From NCBI RefSeq assembly GCF_014647875.1, contig NZ_BMQA01000001.1, positions 62,001 through 126,000 on the forward strand: a DNA stretch of 64,000 nt, given 5' to 3'. The notes under the pieces were generated by a model, which made no database searches, had not been told where the DNA came from, and worked only from the letters and a program-made list of their open reading frames with translations. Source of the DNA: Streptomyces brasiliensis. GTDB taxonomy: Bacteria; Actinomycetota; Actinomycetes; Streptomycetales; Streptomycetaceae. Both the position numbers and the translations under genes were made by a program. Positions 17,765 to 29,593 of this stretch are shown piece after piece (positions within the stretch are counted from its first letter, which is position 1; every line of letters begins with the position of its first letter).

Positions 17765-18725
17765 GTGGGAACGGCAGCGGCGGCCTATGCGATCCGGCCG
17801 AGTCCCGGCAGCAAGAACCCGTTCGCCGTTCCGGATGCGAGCACGAACCCGGCGCAGAAGCGCTACGAGGCCACGATGCGGGCCGGGATCGCTGCCGGCA
17901 CCAGCGGCAGCACCTTCGCCGCCACGGCGAACAGCGCCTCTTCCGGATCTGGCTTCCTGGTCCTGAGGGTCTACGTGCCGGCCCAGGCGTCCGTCCCGTC
18001 CGGCGAGGTCCCGCTGCCGGCCCTGTCGATCCAGCGCAGGGGTGGCAGCCGCAACTCCCTGCCGACCTGCCCCGGGCCGGATCGAGGCAAGGTCCCGCGG
18101 GCCCGCTGGTCGGAGAGCTGAGGAAGCTGGTGAAGGAGAACGCCCCCGCGGGCGGCTTCGAGGGCTGCGGGAACCCCACTCCGAGCGCTCCGGGCTTCGC
18201 GGTGCCCGACAAGGCCGGTGGGCTGTTCCCCAACCCGTACAACCAATACCTGTGTACGCCGCTCGCTCACGAGCCGGGCCGTATTGCCGTCGTCCGCGGC
18301 AAGGCGCCGAGCTTCCCCAACACCCGTGAAGGGCAATCGGTGTTGACCACGACCCAGGTCCGGTACTGGTCGATCTGCCAGAACCAGTGGCAACTCCCCT
18401 ACCCGGCAAGCTCCTGCGCCGCCGACTTCCAGACGGCCCTGGACAAGCAGGGGAACGACACCTACGTGGTGTCCACCCAGCAGGACCGCCCCGCCAACGC
18501 GACCGCGGCGAACGGGATTACCTGGATCGACTGGGGCCCACCGATGTGAAGAGCCTGCTGCTCTTCCGGAACGTGCGTCCGGCGCAGGACTTCCCCAACG
18601 CCATCCAGAACGTGGCGAAGGGCCAGGACCCGGCGAAGGTGATGGGCGCGTAGTTCCCGACCGTCACCTACTGCACGAAGGAAGCCTTCGCCGAGGGCGG
18701 TCCGGACGCCTGCCCGGGGTCCTGA
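17739..18725 (+). pseudogene. Secreted hypothetical protein with RYWS-C motif, several frameshifts
   Basis: Successive frames carry pieces of one exported actinobacterial protein: SRSRHEW (from ATG 17739), SKNPFAVPDASTNPAQKRYE, ELRKLVKENAPAGGFEGCGN, then QVRYWSICQNQW and DRPANATAANGITWIDWGP. After a shift near 18540 comes DVKSLLLFRNVRPAQDFPNA. A TAG at 18651-18653 then interrupts a frame that resumes with FPTVTYCTKEAF and ends at 18725. Frame changes lie near 17790, 18100 and 18540. Intact relatives are lipoprotein-like proteins of about 300 residues with conserved cysteines and unknown function. Confidence 0.65.
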
Positions 18726-18746
18726 GAAACCGCAGCAGCAGGCGGC

Positions 18747-18989
18747 CTACGGCCGGAGTTCCGGGGGTTCCTCGTCGAAGCCCAGGTCGGTCTCGACGTC
18801 GTAGCCCACCGGGTCGTGTCCCGGTGTGGAGTGGGCGATGTCCGTGGCGAGATCGAAGGCGGCGTTCTCGGCGGCCTCGGAGAGGGCCTCCTCCTCGCGG
18901 CGCTGCACCGCCTGCTCGTGATGCTCGGCGATCCGCTCGACGATGCCGCGGACGCCGGGATGGTGGTGGGACCCCTCGGATTCGCTCAT
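18747..18989 (-). CDS. Small acidic hypothetical protein
   Basis: This 80-residue soluble protein starts with MSESEGSHHHPGVRGIVERI and ends GFDEEPPELRP. It is strongly acidic, with a likely amphipathic helix from residue 14 to 50 rich in E, A and R. ATG 18989 is followed by a consistent high-GC3 frame to the stop. No family function is recognised. It could be a small dimeric or coiled helical protein. Confidence 0.6.
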   Translation of the reverse strand: MSESEGSHHHPGVRGIVERIAEHHEQAVQRREEEALSEAAENAAFDLATDIAHSTPGHDPVGYDVETDLGFDEEPPELRP

Positions 18990-19111
18990 GCCACAATTTT
19001 TGGCGTGGACAGTGCATTTCACACCACCGTCGTGTGAACGGACGGAGACGTCAAGGGATATGCCGGGTTGCCGTACGAGCTGTCGGCCGCCCCGCTCACC
19101 GATCTCGACTG

Positions 19112-19999
19112 TCAGGCGCGCTCGCCGGTTCCGCGTACCACCGCCACCGGACACTGCGCGTGATGCAGCAGAGCCTGACTGACCGAGCCCAGAAGCAGTC
19201 CGGTGAGGCCGCCGCGACCCCGCGCGCCGACCACCACCAACTGGGCGGACCGGCTCGCCTCGATCAGTGCCTCCCGAGCCCCGCCCCGGACCGTCTTCTG
19301 CTCCACCACCACACCCGGGTACCGCTCCTGGCGCCCGGCGAGTGCCTCGGACAACAGTCGCCGCTCCTCCTCGGCGAGCACGCCCGGCGGGTTCGCGTAC
19401 GGCACCGATGCGTCCTGCGGCTCCTGCATCGGCGCGTTCCACGTGGTCCAGGCGTGCAGCGCCACCAACGGCACCTCGCGCCGGGCGGCCTCGGCGAAGG
19501 CGAAGTCCACGGCCTTCTCGCCCGCGACCGAGCCGTCGACGCCGAGCACGACGGGACCATCGGCGTGCGGCTCCTCCCGCACCACCAGCACCGGACACCG
19601 ACCGTGCGCCGCCAGGTGTACGGCCGTCGACCCGATCAGCAGCCCGACGAAACCCCCCATGCCGCGGGATCCGACCACGACCAGTTCCGCGGCACGCGAC
19701 TCGGCCGTCAGCACCGTCAGCGGTTCGCCGGTCACCACGGCATGCGTGACGTCGACGTCGGGTGCCACGGTCCGCGCGCGTTCCACCGCCTCGGCGATCA
19801 GGCGCTGGACCATGTTGCGGAGTCCCCCCTCCTTCGGGCCGAGCGGCGAGGGTCCCATCGGTACGTGCATGGCGGGCCAGAGGAAGGCGTGCACCACCCT
19901 CAATCCCGCACCACGCCATCGCGCCTCCCGCGCCGCCTCTGCCACGGCCGCAAGGCTCGAGGGCGCTCCGTCCACGCCCACGACCACGACACCGCTCAT
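19112..19999 (-). CDS. Universal stress protein, two tandem UspA domains
   Basis: This 295-residue protein has two UspA folds, about 1-145 and about 150-295. Each has the ATP-binding pattern: VVVGVDGAPSSL with VVVGSRGMGGFVGLLIGSTA in the first, and VLGVDGSVAGEKA with VVVGARGRGGLTGLLLGSVS in the second. The GxxGxxxxxxxxGS motif in both halves predicts nucleotide binding. ATG 19999 has GGTGGAAG upstream. In actinobacteria such tandem Usps are commonly induced by hypoxia or dormancy, which is notable given the nitrate respiration island about 10 kb away. Confidence 0.9.
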   Translation of the reverse strand: MSGVVVVGVDGAPSSLAAVAEAAREARWRGAGLRVVHAFLWPAMHVPMGPSPLGPKEGGLRNMVQRLIAEAVERARTVAPDVDVTHAVVTGEPLTVLTAESRAAELVVVGSRGMGGFVGLLIGSTAVHLAAHGRCPVLVVREEPHADGPVVLGVDGSVAGEKAVDFAFAEAARREVPLVALHAWTTWNAPMQEPQDASVPYANPPGVLAEEERRLLSEALAGRQERYPGVVVEQKTVRGGAREALIEASRSAQLVVVGARGRGGLTGLLLGSVSQALLHHAQCPVAVVRGTGERA

Positions 20000-20113
20000 C
20001 GGGCTTCCACCTCCGGACGCCGAGGACCCACCTCCAGGTTCACCCGGGCCACGGCCTGCCACGAGTCGTGACTCCGCCTCACGGCCCGGCGGTGCGGGCC
20101 GGTCACACGAGCG

Positions 20114-21388
20114 CTAGTGGTGGGCGTCGGCCTGCCGGGGTCGTGCGCGCGGCGCCTTGCGCAGCGCCGCGGCCGGCGGTCGTTCGCGCAGCGCGCCGTA
20201 GCCGACGAAGTACGTGGGAAGGCGGCGCAGCCGTCCGGATCCGGCCAGCAGGCCCGCCAGGCGCCTGGCTCTGTCCACGCTGCCCAGGGGCGGCCGGCCG
20301 CGCAGGACGGGGGCGATGAAGCCGGCGTGGGCCATCCGCTGCAGGGTCTGCGTGGCCACCGTCGTGGGGAGGCGGCGGCGCTGCACCGCGCGCACGTCTC
20401 GCAGGCCCACGCTCCCCCGGCCGAGCGGCCCCACCAGGTGCCGGGCCGCGGCGACGGCGTCCTGGACCGCGAGGTTGATGCCGATGCCGAAGACGGGGGA
20501 CATCGCGTGGGCCGCGTCCCCGATGCAGAGCAGTCCGGGGCGATGCCAGCGCCGCAGTCGTTCCAGGCGTACGTCGAGGAGTTTGACCTCCTCCCAGGAG
20601 CGGAGGTGCTCCGTGCGGTCCGCCATCCAGGAAACGGCGGCCGCGAACTCCGCCCGGAAGTGGTCGAGACCTGCGGCGCGGCGCTCGGCGTCGGTGCCCT
20701 TCGGAATCAGCACCGCGCACTGCCAGTAGTTCCCCCGGTCGATCATCGCGGTCAGGAAGCGGTCTCCGGCGGCGCCCACCAGCCCCCGCGGATCCCCCTC
20801 GTTCCGCGGCAGGCGCAGCCACCAGGCGTCCATGGGGCAGACGAAACTCCGCAGGCGCAGTTCCGGCCGGCGGCGCGCCAGTGATCCCCGGCCGTCGCAG
20901 GCGACCGTCAGCACGGCGCGCAGTTCGCCGGTACGGCCGTCCGACGTGCGGTAGCGCACGCCCGCCACCCTTCCTCGCTCGACCAGGAAGGAGGTCGCTT
21001 CGGTGTTCATCCGCAGATGGAAGGACGGCTCACGCCGCGCCTCGTCGGCCAGGAAGTCCAGCAGGTCCCACTGGGGCACCATCGCCACGTAGTTGTACGG
21101 GCCGGGCAGTGCGGCGAGATCGGCGACCGTGACCGCCGACCGGTTTGGTCCCACCGGCAGTTGGACCGTACGCACCCGCCGTTGCGGCAACCGGGCGAAC
21201 CCCTCCGCCAGACCGAGATCGTCCAGCAGGGCCAGCGTCGAGGGATGCACCGTGTCGCCGCGGAAGTCGCGCAGGAAGTCACCGTGCTTCTCGAGCACCG
21301 TCACGTCGATCCCGGACCGGGCCAGCAGCAGCGCCAGCACCATTCCGGCCGGACCGCCTCCCACCACACAGCATGTCGTCCGCTCCAT
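20114..21388 (-). CDS. FAD-dependent monooxygenase/oxidoreductase (PHBH-like)
   Basis: This 424-residue flavoprotein starts at ATG 21388 (GTG 21391 is also possible) behind AGGTGG. The N-terminal Rossmann motif is CVVGGGPAGMVLALLLARSG, with the second-strand acid in TVLEKHGD. The class A monooxygenase GD motif appears as LLCIGDAAHAMSPVFGIGIN, where the GIGIN loop binds FAD phosphate and ribityl. The last 35 residues are basic. The fold matches aromatic hydroxylases and related halogenase-like enzymes, but the substrate cannot be read from sequence. The divergent neighbour is the S8 protease. Confidence 0.8.
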   Translation of the reverse strand: MERTTCCVVGGGPAGMVLALLLARSGIDVTVLEKHGDFLRDFRGDTVHPSTLALLDDLGLAEGFARLPQRRVRTVQLPVGPNRSAVTVADLAALPGPYNYVAMVPQWDLLDFLADEARREPSFHLRMNTEATSFLVERGRVAGVRYRTSDGRTGELRAVLTVACDGRGSLARRRPELRLRSFVCPMDAWWLRLPRNEGDPRGLVGAAGDRFLTAMIDRGNYWQCAVLIPKGTDAERRAAGLDHFRAEFAAAVSWMADRTEHLRSWEEVKLLDVRLERLRRWHRPGLLCIGDAAHAMSPVFGIGINLAVQDAVAAARHLVGPLGRGSVGLRDVRAVQRRRLPTTVATQTLQRMAHAGFIAPVLRGRPPLGSVDRARRLAGLLAGSGRLRRLPTYFVGYGALRERPPAAALRKAPRARPRQADAHH

Positions 21389-21416
21389 CACGACTCCACC
21401 TCTCGGGAGAGAAGTA

Positions 21417-21479
21417 ATTCATCGCTTGGTGAATATGATACACCTCGCAGTTGCGCATGTGCGCCATGGCACACATGCG
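21417..21479. promoter_or_regulatory. Inverted repeats in the divergent promoter region
   Basis: Two dyads lie between the divergent flavoprotein and protease genes. attcatcgcttggtgaat (21417-21434) has 5-bp arms. cgcatgtg...cacatgcg (21454-21461 with 21472-21479) has 8-bp arms around a 10-base spacer. Either could bind a dimeric repressor such as a TetR- or MarR-type protein, but no regulator gene is adjacent. Confidence 0.35.
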
Positions 21480-21562
21480 ACAGTCCCAGCCATTGCTGGC
21501 CGCTCTGGGGACCCCGATGATCCGGATCAACTCACGTTCCTCACACCCTTCCGAGGTCCTCC

Positions 21563-24500
21563 ATGCCGAACTCGCCCGTGCCCAGAGCACGGTTGATCGC
21601 GCTCGGCGCGGTCTTCGCCCTGGCACTCGGGGTCGTACCCGCCTCCGCCGCCGGGCCCGCGGATCCGGGCAATCCGGCGCCGGCCACAGCCGCGCACCGG
21701 TCCCCCGGCAGCAGCGGCACACACACCGTCACTCTGATCACCGGCGACAAGGTCACGATCGGCACAGCCGCCGACGGCACCGTCGTCCGGTCCTTCGAGG
21801 CCGCGAACGGCGCCACCGCCGGCTTCCACCGTGTCGTCGTCGACGGGGCGACGTATGTGTATCCCGACGCCGTGCTGCCGTACGTCAGCGCCGGGAAACT
21901 GGACAAGCAACTCTTCAACGTGACGGGGCTGATCGCCGACGGCTACGACGACGCGCACGCCGCCCGGCTGCCGCTCATCGTGCGCTACACAGACGCCGCC
22001 GCAAGCGCACGAACCGCGCCTGCCGAGCCGACCGGCTCGCACGTCGTACGACGGCTGGAGAGCATCCGGGGCGCGGCCCTCGCCCAGAACCGCAAGCAGG
22101 CCCCGGCGTTCTGGTCGGCGCTCACCGGCGGTTCGGCGGCTTCGGCCCGGTCGGCCAAGCCGTCCTTCGCGGACGGTATCGCCAAGGTGTGGCTCGACGG
22201 GAAGGTGCGGGCCGACCTCGCCGAGTCGACGGCCCAGATCGGCGCCCAGCAGGTCTGGGCGGAGGGGAACACCGGCAAGGGCGTGAAGGTCGCGGTGCTC
22301 GACAGCGGCATCGACGCCGAACACCCCGACCTGGCCGGGCAGGTGGACACCAGCAGCAGCTTCGTGCCGTACGAGGAGGACGTCGCCGACTACAACGGTC
22401 ACGGCACGCACGTCGCCTCGACCATCGCCGGTACCGGCAGTGCCTCCGGCGGCGTGGAGCGGGGCGTCGCCCCCGGAGTGCGGCTGACCGTCGGCAAGGT
22501 GCTGGACTCCGAGGGCCGGGGCCAGGAGTCCTGGATCATCGCGGGCATGGAGTGGGCGGCCCGCGACCAGCACGCCAAGGTCATCAGCATGAGCCTGGGC
22601 GGCGGTGGTGACGCCACCGACCCAGTAAGCCAGACGGTCGATCAGCTCAGCCGGGAGACCGGCGCACTGTTCGTCATCGCGGCGGGCAACGGGGGCCCGA
22701 ACTCCATCAGCAGCCCAGGTGCCGCGGACGAGGCGCTGACCGTCGGCGCCGTCGACGCCTCGGACCAGCTGGCCGACTTCTCCAGCCAGGGGCCGCGCGG
22801 CGGTGACGCGGGGCTGAAGCCCGAACTCACCGCGCCCGGCGTCGACATCCTCGCCGCGCGCTCGCGCTACAAGCGGGGCTCCGGCGACTACACCACCATG
22901 AGCGGTACGTCGATGGCGACGCCGCACGTCGCGGGCGCAGCCGCGCTGCTCGCCGCCGAACACCCCGACTGGACCGGCGCGCAGCTGAAGGAGGCGCTGG
23001 TCAGCAGCGTCAAGGCGACGCCGTCGTACACGCCGTACCAGGCGGGCGCCGGACGCCTCGACGCGCTGAAGGCGGTCCACGCCACGGTCTTCGCCACCGC
23101 GAGCGCCTACTCCGGCTTCCACACCTGGCCGCCGAAGCCGGGCGAGACGGACGTCCGGAAGGTGACGTACACCAATGTCGGTGAGGCTCCGGTCAGTCTC
23201 GGTCTGGCGGTCGACGGCACCGTCCCCGCAGGGCTGTTCACGCTCTCGGAAGACCGGATCACCGTACCCGCGCACGGCACGGCCTCGGTCGAACTGACGG
23301 CACAGCTCGACCGTCTGACGGCCGATCAGCCCGTGAGCGCCATGATCACCGGTACGGACGAAGCCGGTTCGGTCCGGGCCCGGACTCTGATCGGCGCCGC
23401 CAGGGAGGGGCAGCGGCAGAACCTGACCGTCGTCGCGAAGGACAGGTCCGGCAAGCCGCTGGCCGGCCGCGCCGTCCTGGCCGCCGAGCATCTCTTCTCG
23501 GTGATCGACCTCGACGAGTCCGGTACCGGCACGATACGGCTGCCCGTCGGCACCTACAGCGGATGGCTCTCCGCCGACGTGCGCGGCGCAGGCGGGCCGC
23601 ACTCGCTCGGCATGGCCCTGCTCGCCTTCAACGACGTGCGGCTGGATCAGGACCGTACCGTCTCCCTGGACGCCCGGAAGGCCCGGCAGGTCCTGGCGCG
23701 CGTGCCGCGGGAGACCACCGCCGTCGCTCCGCGGGTGGACGTCCTCCGGTCGTTCACCGACAGCCTGGTCGCGTCGTCCGTGCTGCCCGACAACTCCTAT
23801 GACAGCGTCTGGGCGCTGCCGACCGGCAAGAAGGTCACCACCGGGGAGTTCGAGTTCGGTGCCCGATTCCGCCTGGAGCAGCCCGCGCTGACCGTGGGCA
23901 CGACATCGCGGACGTACGCCGATCCGCTGGTCAAACGGGGGGCCGAGCCACTGCCGGCCGGCACCCGCACGCTCACCGCTGTCTCCGCCGTGTCCGCCGC
24001 CGAAATCGCCCGCCATGACGTGCGCGGCAGGGCGGTCGTGGTCCGCGCCGGTGACACCTCCGCGATCGCGGCCCAGGCGGAGGCCGCCGCGGCCGGGGGC
24101 GCTCGGCTGCTCCTGGTCGTCAACGACGGCGTCGGCCGACTGCAGCCGTGGGACGAGACTCCGTGGAGTCCGGAGAGCCCGGCGCCGCTGACCGTGGCGA
24201 CCCTCAACGCGGACCAGGGCGCCGACCTGCTCGACTCCCTCCGGCACGGACCGGTCGAGCTGAAGGTCACCTCGCATCCGACCACCGGCTATCTCTACGA
24301 CGTCGTGCACCACTGGACCGGCGCCGTTCCGGCCGACCCGACCTGGCGCGAGGAGCCGAAGGACCTGGGCAGGGTGGACGTCTCCTTCCGCAACCACCGG
24401 CCCGGCAAGGCGATGGAGTTCCGCCCCGACGTCTGGCGAGGATGGGCGGTCGGCAACCAGCTCACCGCTCCCGCCCAGGGCGAGCGCACGGACTGGGTCA

Positions 24501-25270
24501 CCTCCGACGTCACCTGGCTGGACGACGCCTTCATCCAGGGCGAGACGGGACAGCACTCCCTCGACGTCCTGCGCTACCCCGCGCGGAAGACCGCCGAGGT
24601 CAGCTGGTTCGGGCCGATCCAGCGGCCCCGGATGGGACCGCTCGGCTATCAGCCGGTGCGCTACCTGGACACGATGTACATCCCCGCTCCCGGCTGGGGA
24701 GACTCCGGTGCCGGGCACGTGGGCGAGGCAGGCGGCAACTACGACGTCAAGGACTGGATGGCGCTCTACCAGGGCGACAACCAGCTCCGCTGGGGCAACT
24801 CCGAGTACCTGCCCGTCGCCGGGCTCGCCGCGGAACGGCTGCCGTACCGGCTGGTGGTCGACAACGACCGCGGGGCCTGGGGCAACCCCTACTCGACGCA
24901 CACCCTGACCGAGTGGAACTTCACCTCCGCGGCCACCGGGACCGAGTCGAGCGAGCCTCTGCCGCTCATCCAGCTCGACTACGGCGTCGACACGGACAAG
25001 GGCGGCCGGGCGGATCGGCGCACGGAGCTGACGGTCGCGGCCTCGCATCTGCCGGGTACGACCGCCGCCATCGGCAAGCCCTCCGTCGAGGTGTCGTACG
25101 ACGACGGCAAGACCTGGCACCGCAGCGAGCTGTCGCGCGGCGGTGACGGCTGGCGCACGAGGCTGGCCGCTCCGGGGCCGGCAGCCTTCGCCACGCTCCG
25201 GGTCACCGCCCGGGACGACGCGGGGAACTCTGTCTCCCAGACGATCACCAGGGCCTTCGGGCTGCGGTGA
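21563..25270 (+). CDS. Large secreted subtilisin-like (S8) serine protease
   Basis: This 1235-residue protein starts at ATG 21563 with GAGG upstream and has a signal peptide (residues 1-29, ending PASAA). A propeptide-like region (about 50-215) precedes the S8 domain. Its triad is D247 (VAVLDSGIDAEHPDL), H280 (GHGTHVAS) and S450 (MSGTSMATPHVAGA). After the protease come beta-sandwich domains and a PA-like insert (ARHDVRGRAVVVRAGDTSAI...GARLLLVVNDG, about 810-870). A long C-terminal region of Ig-like folds ends VTARDDAGNSVSQTITRAF. This is the size and layout of Streptomyces extracellular proteases of the 1100-1250-residue class. A hairpin follows at 25308. Confidence 0.9.
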   Translation: MPNSPVPRARLIALGAVFALALGVVPASAAGPADPGNPAPATAAHRSPGSSGTHTVTLITGDKVTIGTAADGTVVRSFEAANGATAGFHRVVVDGATYVYPDAVLPYVSAGKLDKQLFNVTGLIADGYDDAHAARLPLIVRYTDAAASARTAPAEPTGSHVVRRLESIRGAALAQNRKQAPAFWSALTGGSAASARSAKPSFADGIAKVWLDGKVRADLAESTAQIGAQQVWAEGNTGKGVKVAVLDSGIDAEHPDLAGQVDTSSSFVPYEEDVADYNGHGTHVASTIAGTGSASGGVERGVAPGVRLTVGKVLDSEGRGQESWIIAGMEWAARDQHAKVISMSLGGGGDATDPVSQTVDQLSRETGALFVIAAGNGGPNSISSPGAADEALTVGAVDASDQLADFSSQGPRGGDAGLKPELTAPGVDILAARSRYKRGSGDYTTMSGTSMATPHVAGAAALLAAEHPDWTGAQLKEALVSSVKATPSYTPYQAGAGRLDALKAVHATVFATASAYSGFHTWPPKPGETDVRKVTYTNVGEAPVSLGLAVDGTVPAGLFTLSEDRITVPAHGTASVELTAQLDRLTADQPVSAMITGTDEAGSVRARTLIGAAREGQRQNLTVVAKDRSGKPLAGRAVLAAEHLFSVIDLDESGTGTIRLPVGTYSGWLSADVRGAGGPHSLGMALLAFNDVRLDQDRTVSLDARKARQVLARVPRETTAVAPRVDVLRSFTDSLVASSVLPDNSYDSVWALPTGKKVTTGEFEFGARFRLEQPALTVGTTSRTYADPLVKRGAEPLPAGTRTLTAVSAVSAAEIARHDVRGRAVVVRAGDTSAIAAQAEAAAAGGARLLLVVNDGVGRLQPWDETPWSPESPAPLTVATLNADQGADLLDSLRHGPVELKVTSHPTTGYLYDVVHHWTGAVPADPTWREEPKDLGRVDVSFRNHRPGKAMEFRPDVWRGWAVGNQLTAPAQGERTDWVTSDVTWLDDAFIQGETGQHSLDVLRYPARKTAEVSWFGPIQRPRMGPLGYQPVRYLDTMYIPAPGWGDSGAGHVGEAGGNYDVKDWMALYQGDNQLRWGNSEYLPVAGLAAERLPYRLVVDNDRGAWGNPYSTHTLTEWNFTSAATGTESSEPLPLIQLDYGVDTDKGGRADRRTELTVAASHLPGTTAAIGKPSVEVSYDDGKTWHRSELSRGGDGWRTRLAAPGPAAFATLRVTARDDAGNSVSQTITRAFGLR

Positions 25271-25307
25271 CGCGGGGGCGCACCTGCCTCTTCCGTGAGC
25301 ACAGAAG

Positions 25308-25346
25308 CGGCCACGGCCGGGACCGTCACGGTTCCGGCCGTGGCCG
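25308..25346 (+). terminator. Hairpin terminator after the S8 protease
   Basis: A 13-bp perfect inverted repeat (cggccacggccgg, 25308-25320, with 25334-25346) with a 13-base loop lies 37 bp past the protease stop. Confidence 0.7.
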
Positions 25347-25445
25347 TGTACCGGTGCCTGAGAACATGCCCGCGCAAGGCAGCGACAGTCCGCCCGCGCA
25401 AGGCCCGACGGGCCTCCCCCTCGACCCCGTCGTACGATCGAACGC

Positions 25446-26114
25446 ATGGCGACGCACCGTGTGCGGACTCCAGAGGACCATCTGCGCCGGGCCGATCACG
25501 TCCTGGGCGCGGTCATCGACGGCGTCCTGCGCGACGGCGGCGAACGGCCGACCGTCGAACCCGACTCCGCGCATCCACCCGATCCGGACATCCCGCGTGA
25601 CCACTACGGCATGCTGCTGCGCGCGATCGTCGCGCAGAACATCTCGAACAACGCCGCACGCGCGATCTACCGCCGGCTCAAGGAGCGCTGCGGCGGCCAC
25701 CCGCCGTCGCCGGAGGACATCCTCCGCCAGGATCCGGACGAACTGCGCACGGCCACGGGCCTGTCCAGGGCCAAGACGACCACGCTGCTGTCGCTCTCCG
25801 AGCGCATCCTCTCCGGCGAGCTCGAACTGGCGCGACTGCACCGGCTGGCCGACGACGCGGTGGTCGCACAGCTGGTCGCCGTGAAGGGCATCGGAACGTG
25901 GACCGCCGACATGTTCATGATCTTCCATCTGCACCGGCCGGACGTGCTGCCGGTCGGCGACCTCGGCATCCGGCACGCCGTGCAGAAGGTGTACGAGCTA
26001 CCGGGACCGCCGCGCCCCGCCGAGGTCGGGAAGATCGGGGAGCCGTGGCGCCCCTGGCGGTCGACCGCGTGCATGTACCTCTGGCAGATGGGGCAGACCA
26101 CGCCACAGGTGTAG
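25446..26114 (+). CDS. HhH-GPD DNA-3-methyladenine glycosylase (AlkA-like)
   Basis: This 222-residue protein is the catalytic HhH-GPD domain with almost no extra sequence. MLLRAIVAQNISNNAARAIY is the family's Q-x-S/x entry helix. LVAVKGIGTWTADMFMIFHL is the helix-hairpin-helix with its GIGxWTA loop. D172 in LPVGDLGIR is the catalytic Asp. MYLWQ near the end is typical of AlkA-type enzymes. It should excise alkylated purines to start base-excision repair. The gene converges with rox and ends only 4 bases before that gene's stop, with no terminator between. Confidence 0.9.
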   Translation: MATHRVRTPEDHLRRADHVLGAVIDGVLRDGGERPTVEPDSAHPPDPDIPRDHYGMLLRAIVAQNISNNAARAIYRRLKERCGGHPPSPEDILRQDPDELRTATGLSRAKTTTLLSLSERILSGELELARLHRLADDAVVAQLVAVKGIGTWTADMFMIFHLHRPDVLPVGDLGIRHAVQKVYELPGPPRPAEVGKIGEPWRPWRSTACMYLWQMGQTTPQV

Positions 26115-26118
26115 GCGC

Positions 26119-28718
<2,600 letters not shown>

Positions 28719-28770
28719 GAACGAATTCCTCCCCTACCCGTCTGTGTGGTCGCGGCGACCACCTGGCACG

Positions 28771-29460
28771 TCAGCCCAGGACGAACGGGAGACTCGCGGC
28801 CCGCTCACCGATTTCGTCCCTCTCCACGCTGCTCGGGGCCCGGCGCCCGGTACCGATCAGCAGGGCGTCCTCGTCGCGGAACGTCGGCGGGAAGGCGGTC
28901 CCGGCGATCTTCTCCAGCGTCGCCCGGGAGTGGGACAGGCCCCCGGCGGGCGGACCCGGCACGTCGGGGAGGTGCGCCACCAGGTCCAGGTGATGCAGTG
29001 TCCATTCCACGACGTACGCGGAAAGGTAGTCCCCCGCCGTGAGAACCTCGCCCCGGGTGCTCACCCGGGCGGCGGGATCGGCGAGTTGGGCGGCGCGCCC
29101 GGCCGCGGAGCCCACGTCGTCCAGGTGGAACTTCAGCAGCTCGGGGTCCTCGTACGCCGCGGCCAGCCGGACGGTCAGCGCGTCGAGCGGGTCCTCGCCG
29201 GTCGGGGCTTCGACGAGGTCCCAGTAGGTCACCGCATCCCGGGTCGGCTCCGTATCGGCGGGAGTGACGAGGGTGATCAGGACGTCCTGCGCGTCGATGA
29301 TCAGGTGGCACACCAGATCCCGCACGAGCCAGCCCGTGCACCCCGACGGCTGCTGGAAGTCGTGATCCGCGAGTCCGGCGACCGCCCGGCGCAACGCTGC
29401 CCAGGAGGGTGAGAAGAGATCCACATCGGCACGGTAGTGCGGTGCCGGAAGGGACGACAA
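28771..29460 (-). CDS. Mycothiol-dependent maleylpyruvate isomerase-type (DinB-fold) protein
   Basis: This 229-residue protein, or 217 from the GTG at 29424 that better fits relatives beginning VDLFSPSW, has CTGWLVRDLVCHLIIDAQDV and VVEWTLHHLDLVAHLPD. These motifs carry the three metal-binding residues of the MDMPI N-terminal domain (DinB/YfiT-like four-helix bundle). The family uses mycothiol or divalent metal. The exact reaction cannot be assigned because MDMPI-like proteins are very numerous in Streptomyces. It precedes the nitronate monooxygenase gene. Confidence 0.75.
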   Translation of the reverse strand: MSSLPAPHYRADVDLFSPSWAALRRAVAGLADHDFQQPSGCTGWLVRDLVCHLIIDAQDVLITLVTPADTEPTRDAVTYWDLVEAPTGEDPLDALTVRLAAAYEDPELLKFHLDDVGSAAGRAAQLADPAARVSTRGEVLTAGDYLSAYVVEWTLHHLDLVAHLPDVPGPPAGGLSHSRATLEKIAGTAFPPTFRDEDALLIGTGRRAPSSVERDEIGERAASLPFVLG

Positions 29461-29593
29461 GCGGGCAGGCGCCTCCCCGCAGCCGGCCGGGCATGGCGGC
29501 GAACCGTCGGCCGGGCCCCCGGCGCCGGGGCGCTGTCGGCGCGGCAGGGCACGTCGGGCATCCTGGACAGGGTCAGGAGTGAGGGGAGCTGTG

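Noticed and set aside
16561..18549. A 662-codon plus-strand frame spanning the FUSC gene start and the secreted-protein pseudogene
   Set aside because: The first two thirds are antisense to FUSC. Only the end belongs to a gene, and that gene is split over several frames.
21527..25447. A 1306-codon minus-strand open frame opposite the S8 protease
   Set aside because: Antisense shadow. The plus strand has signal peptide, catalytic triad and normal composition.
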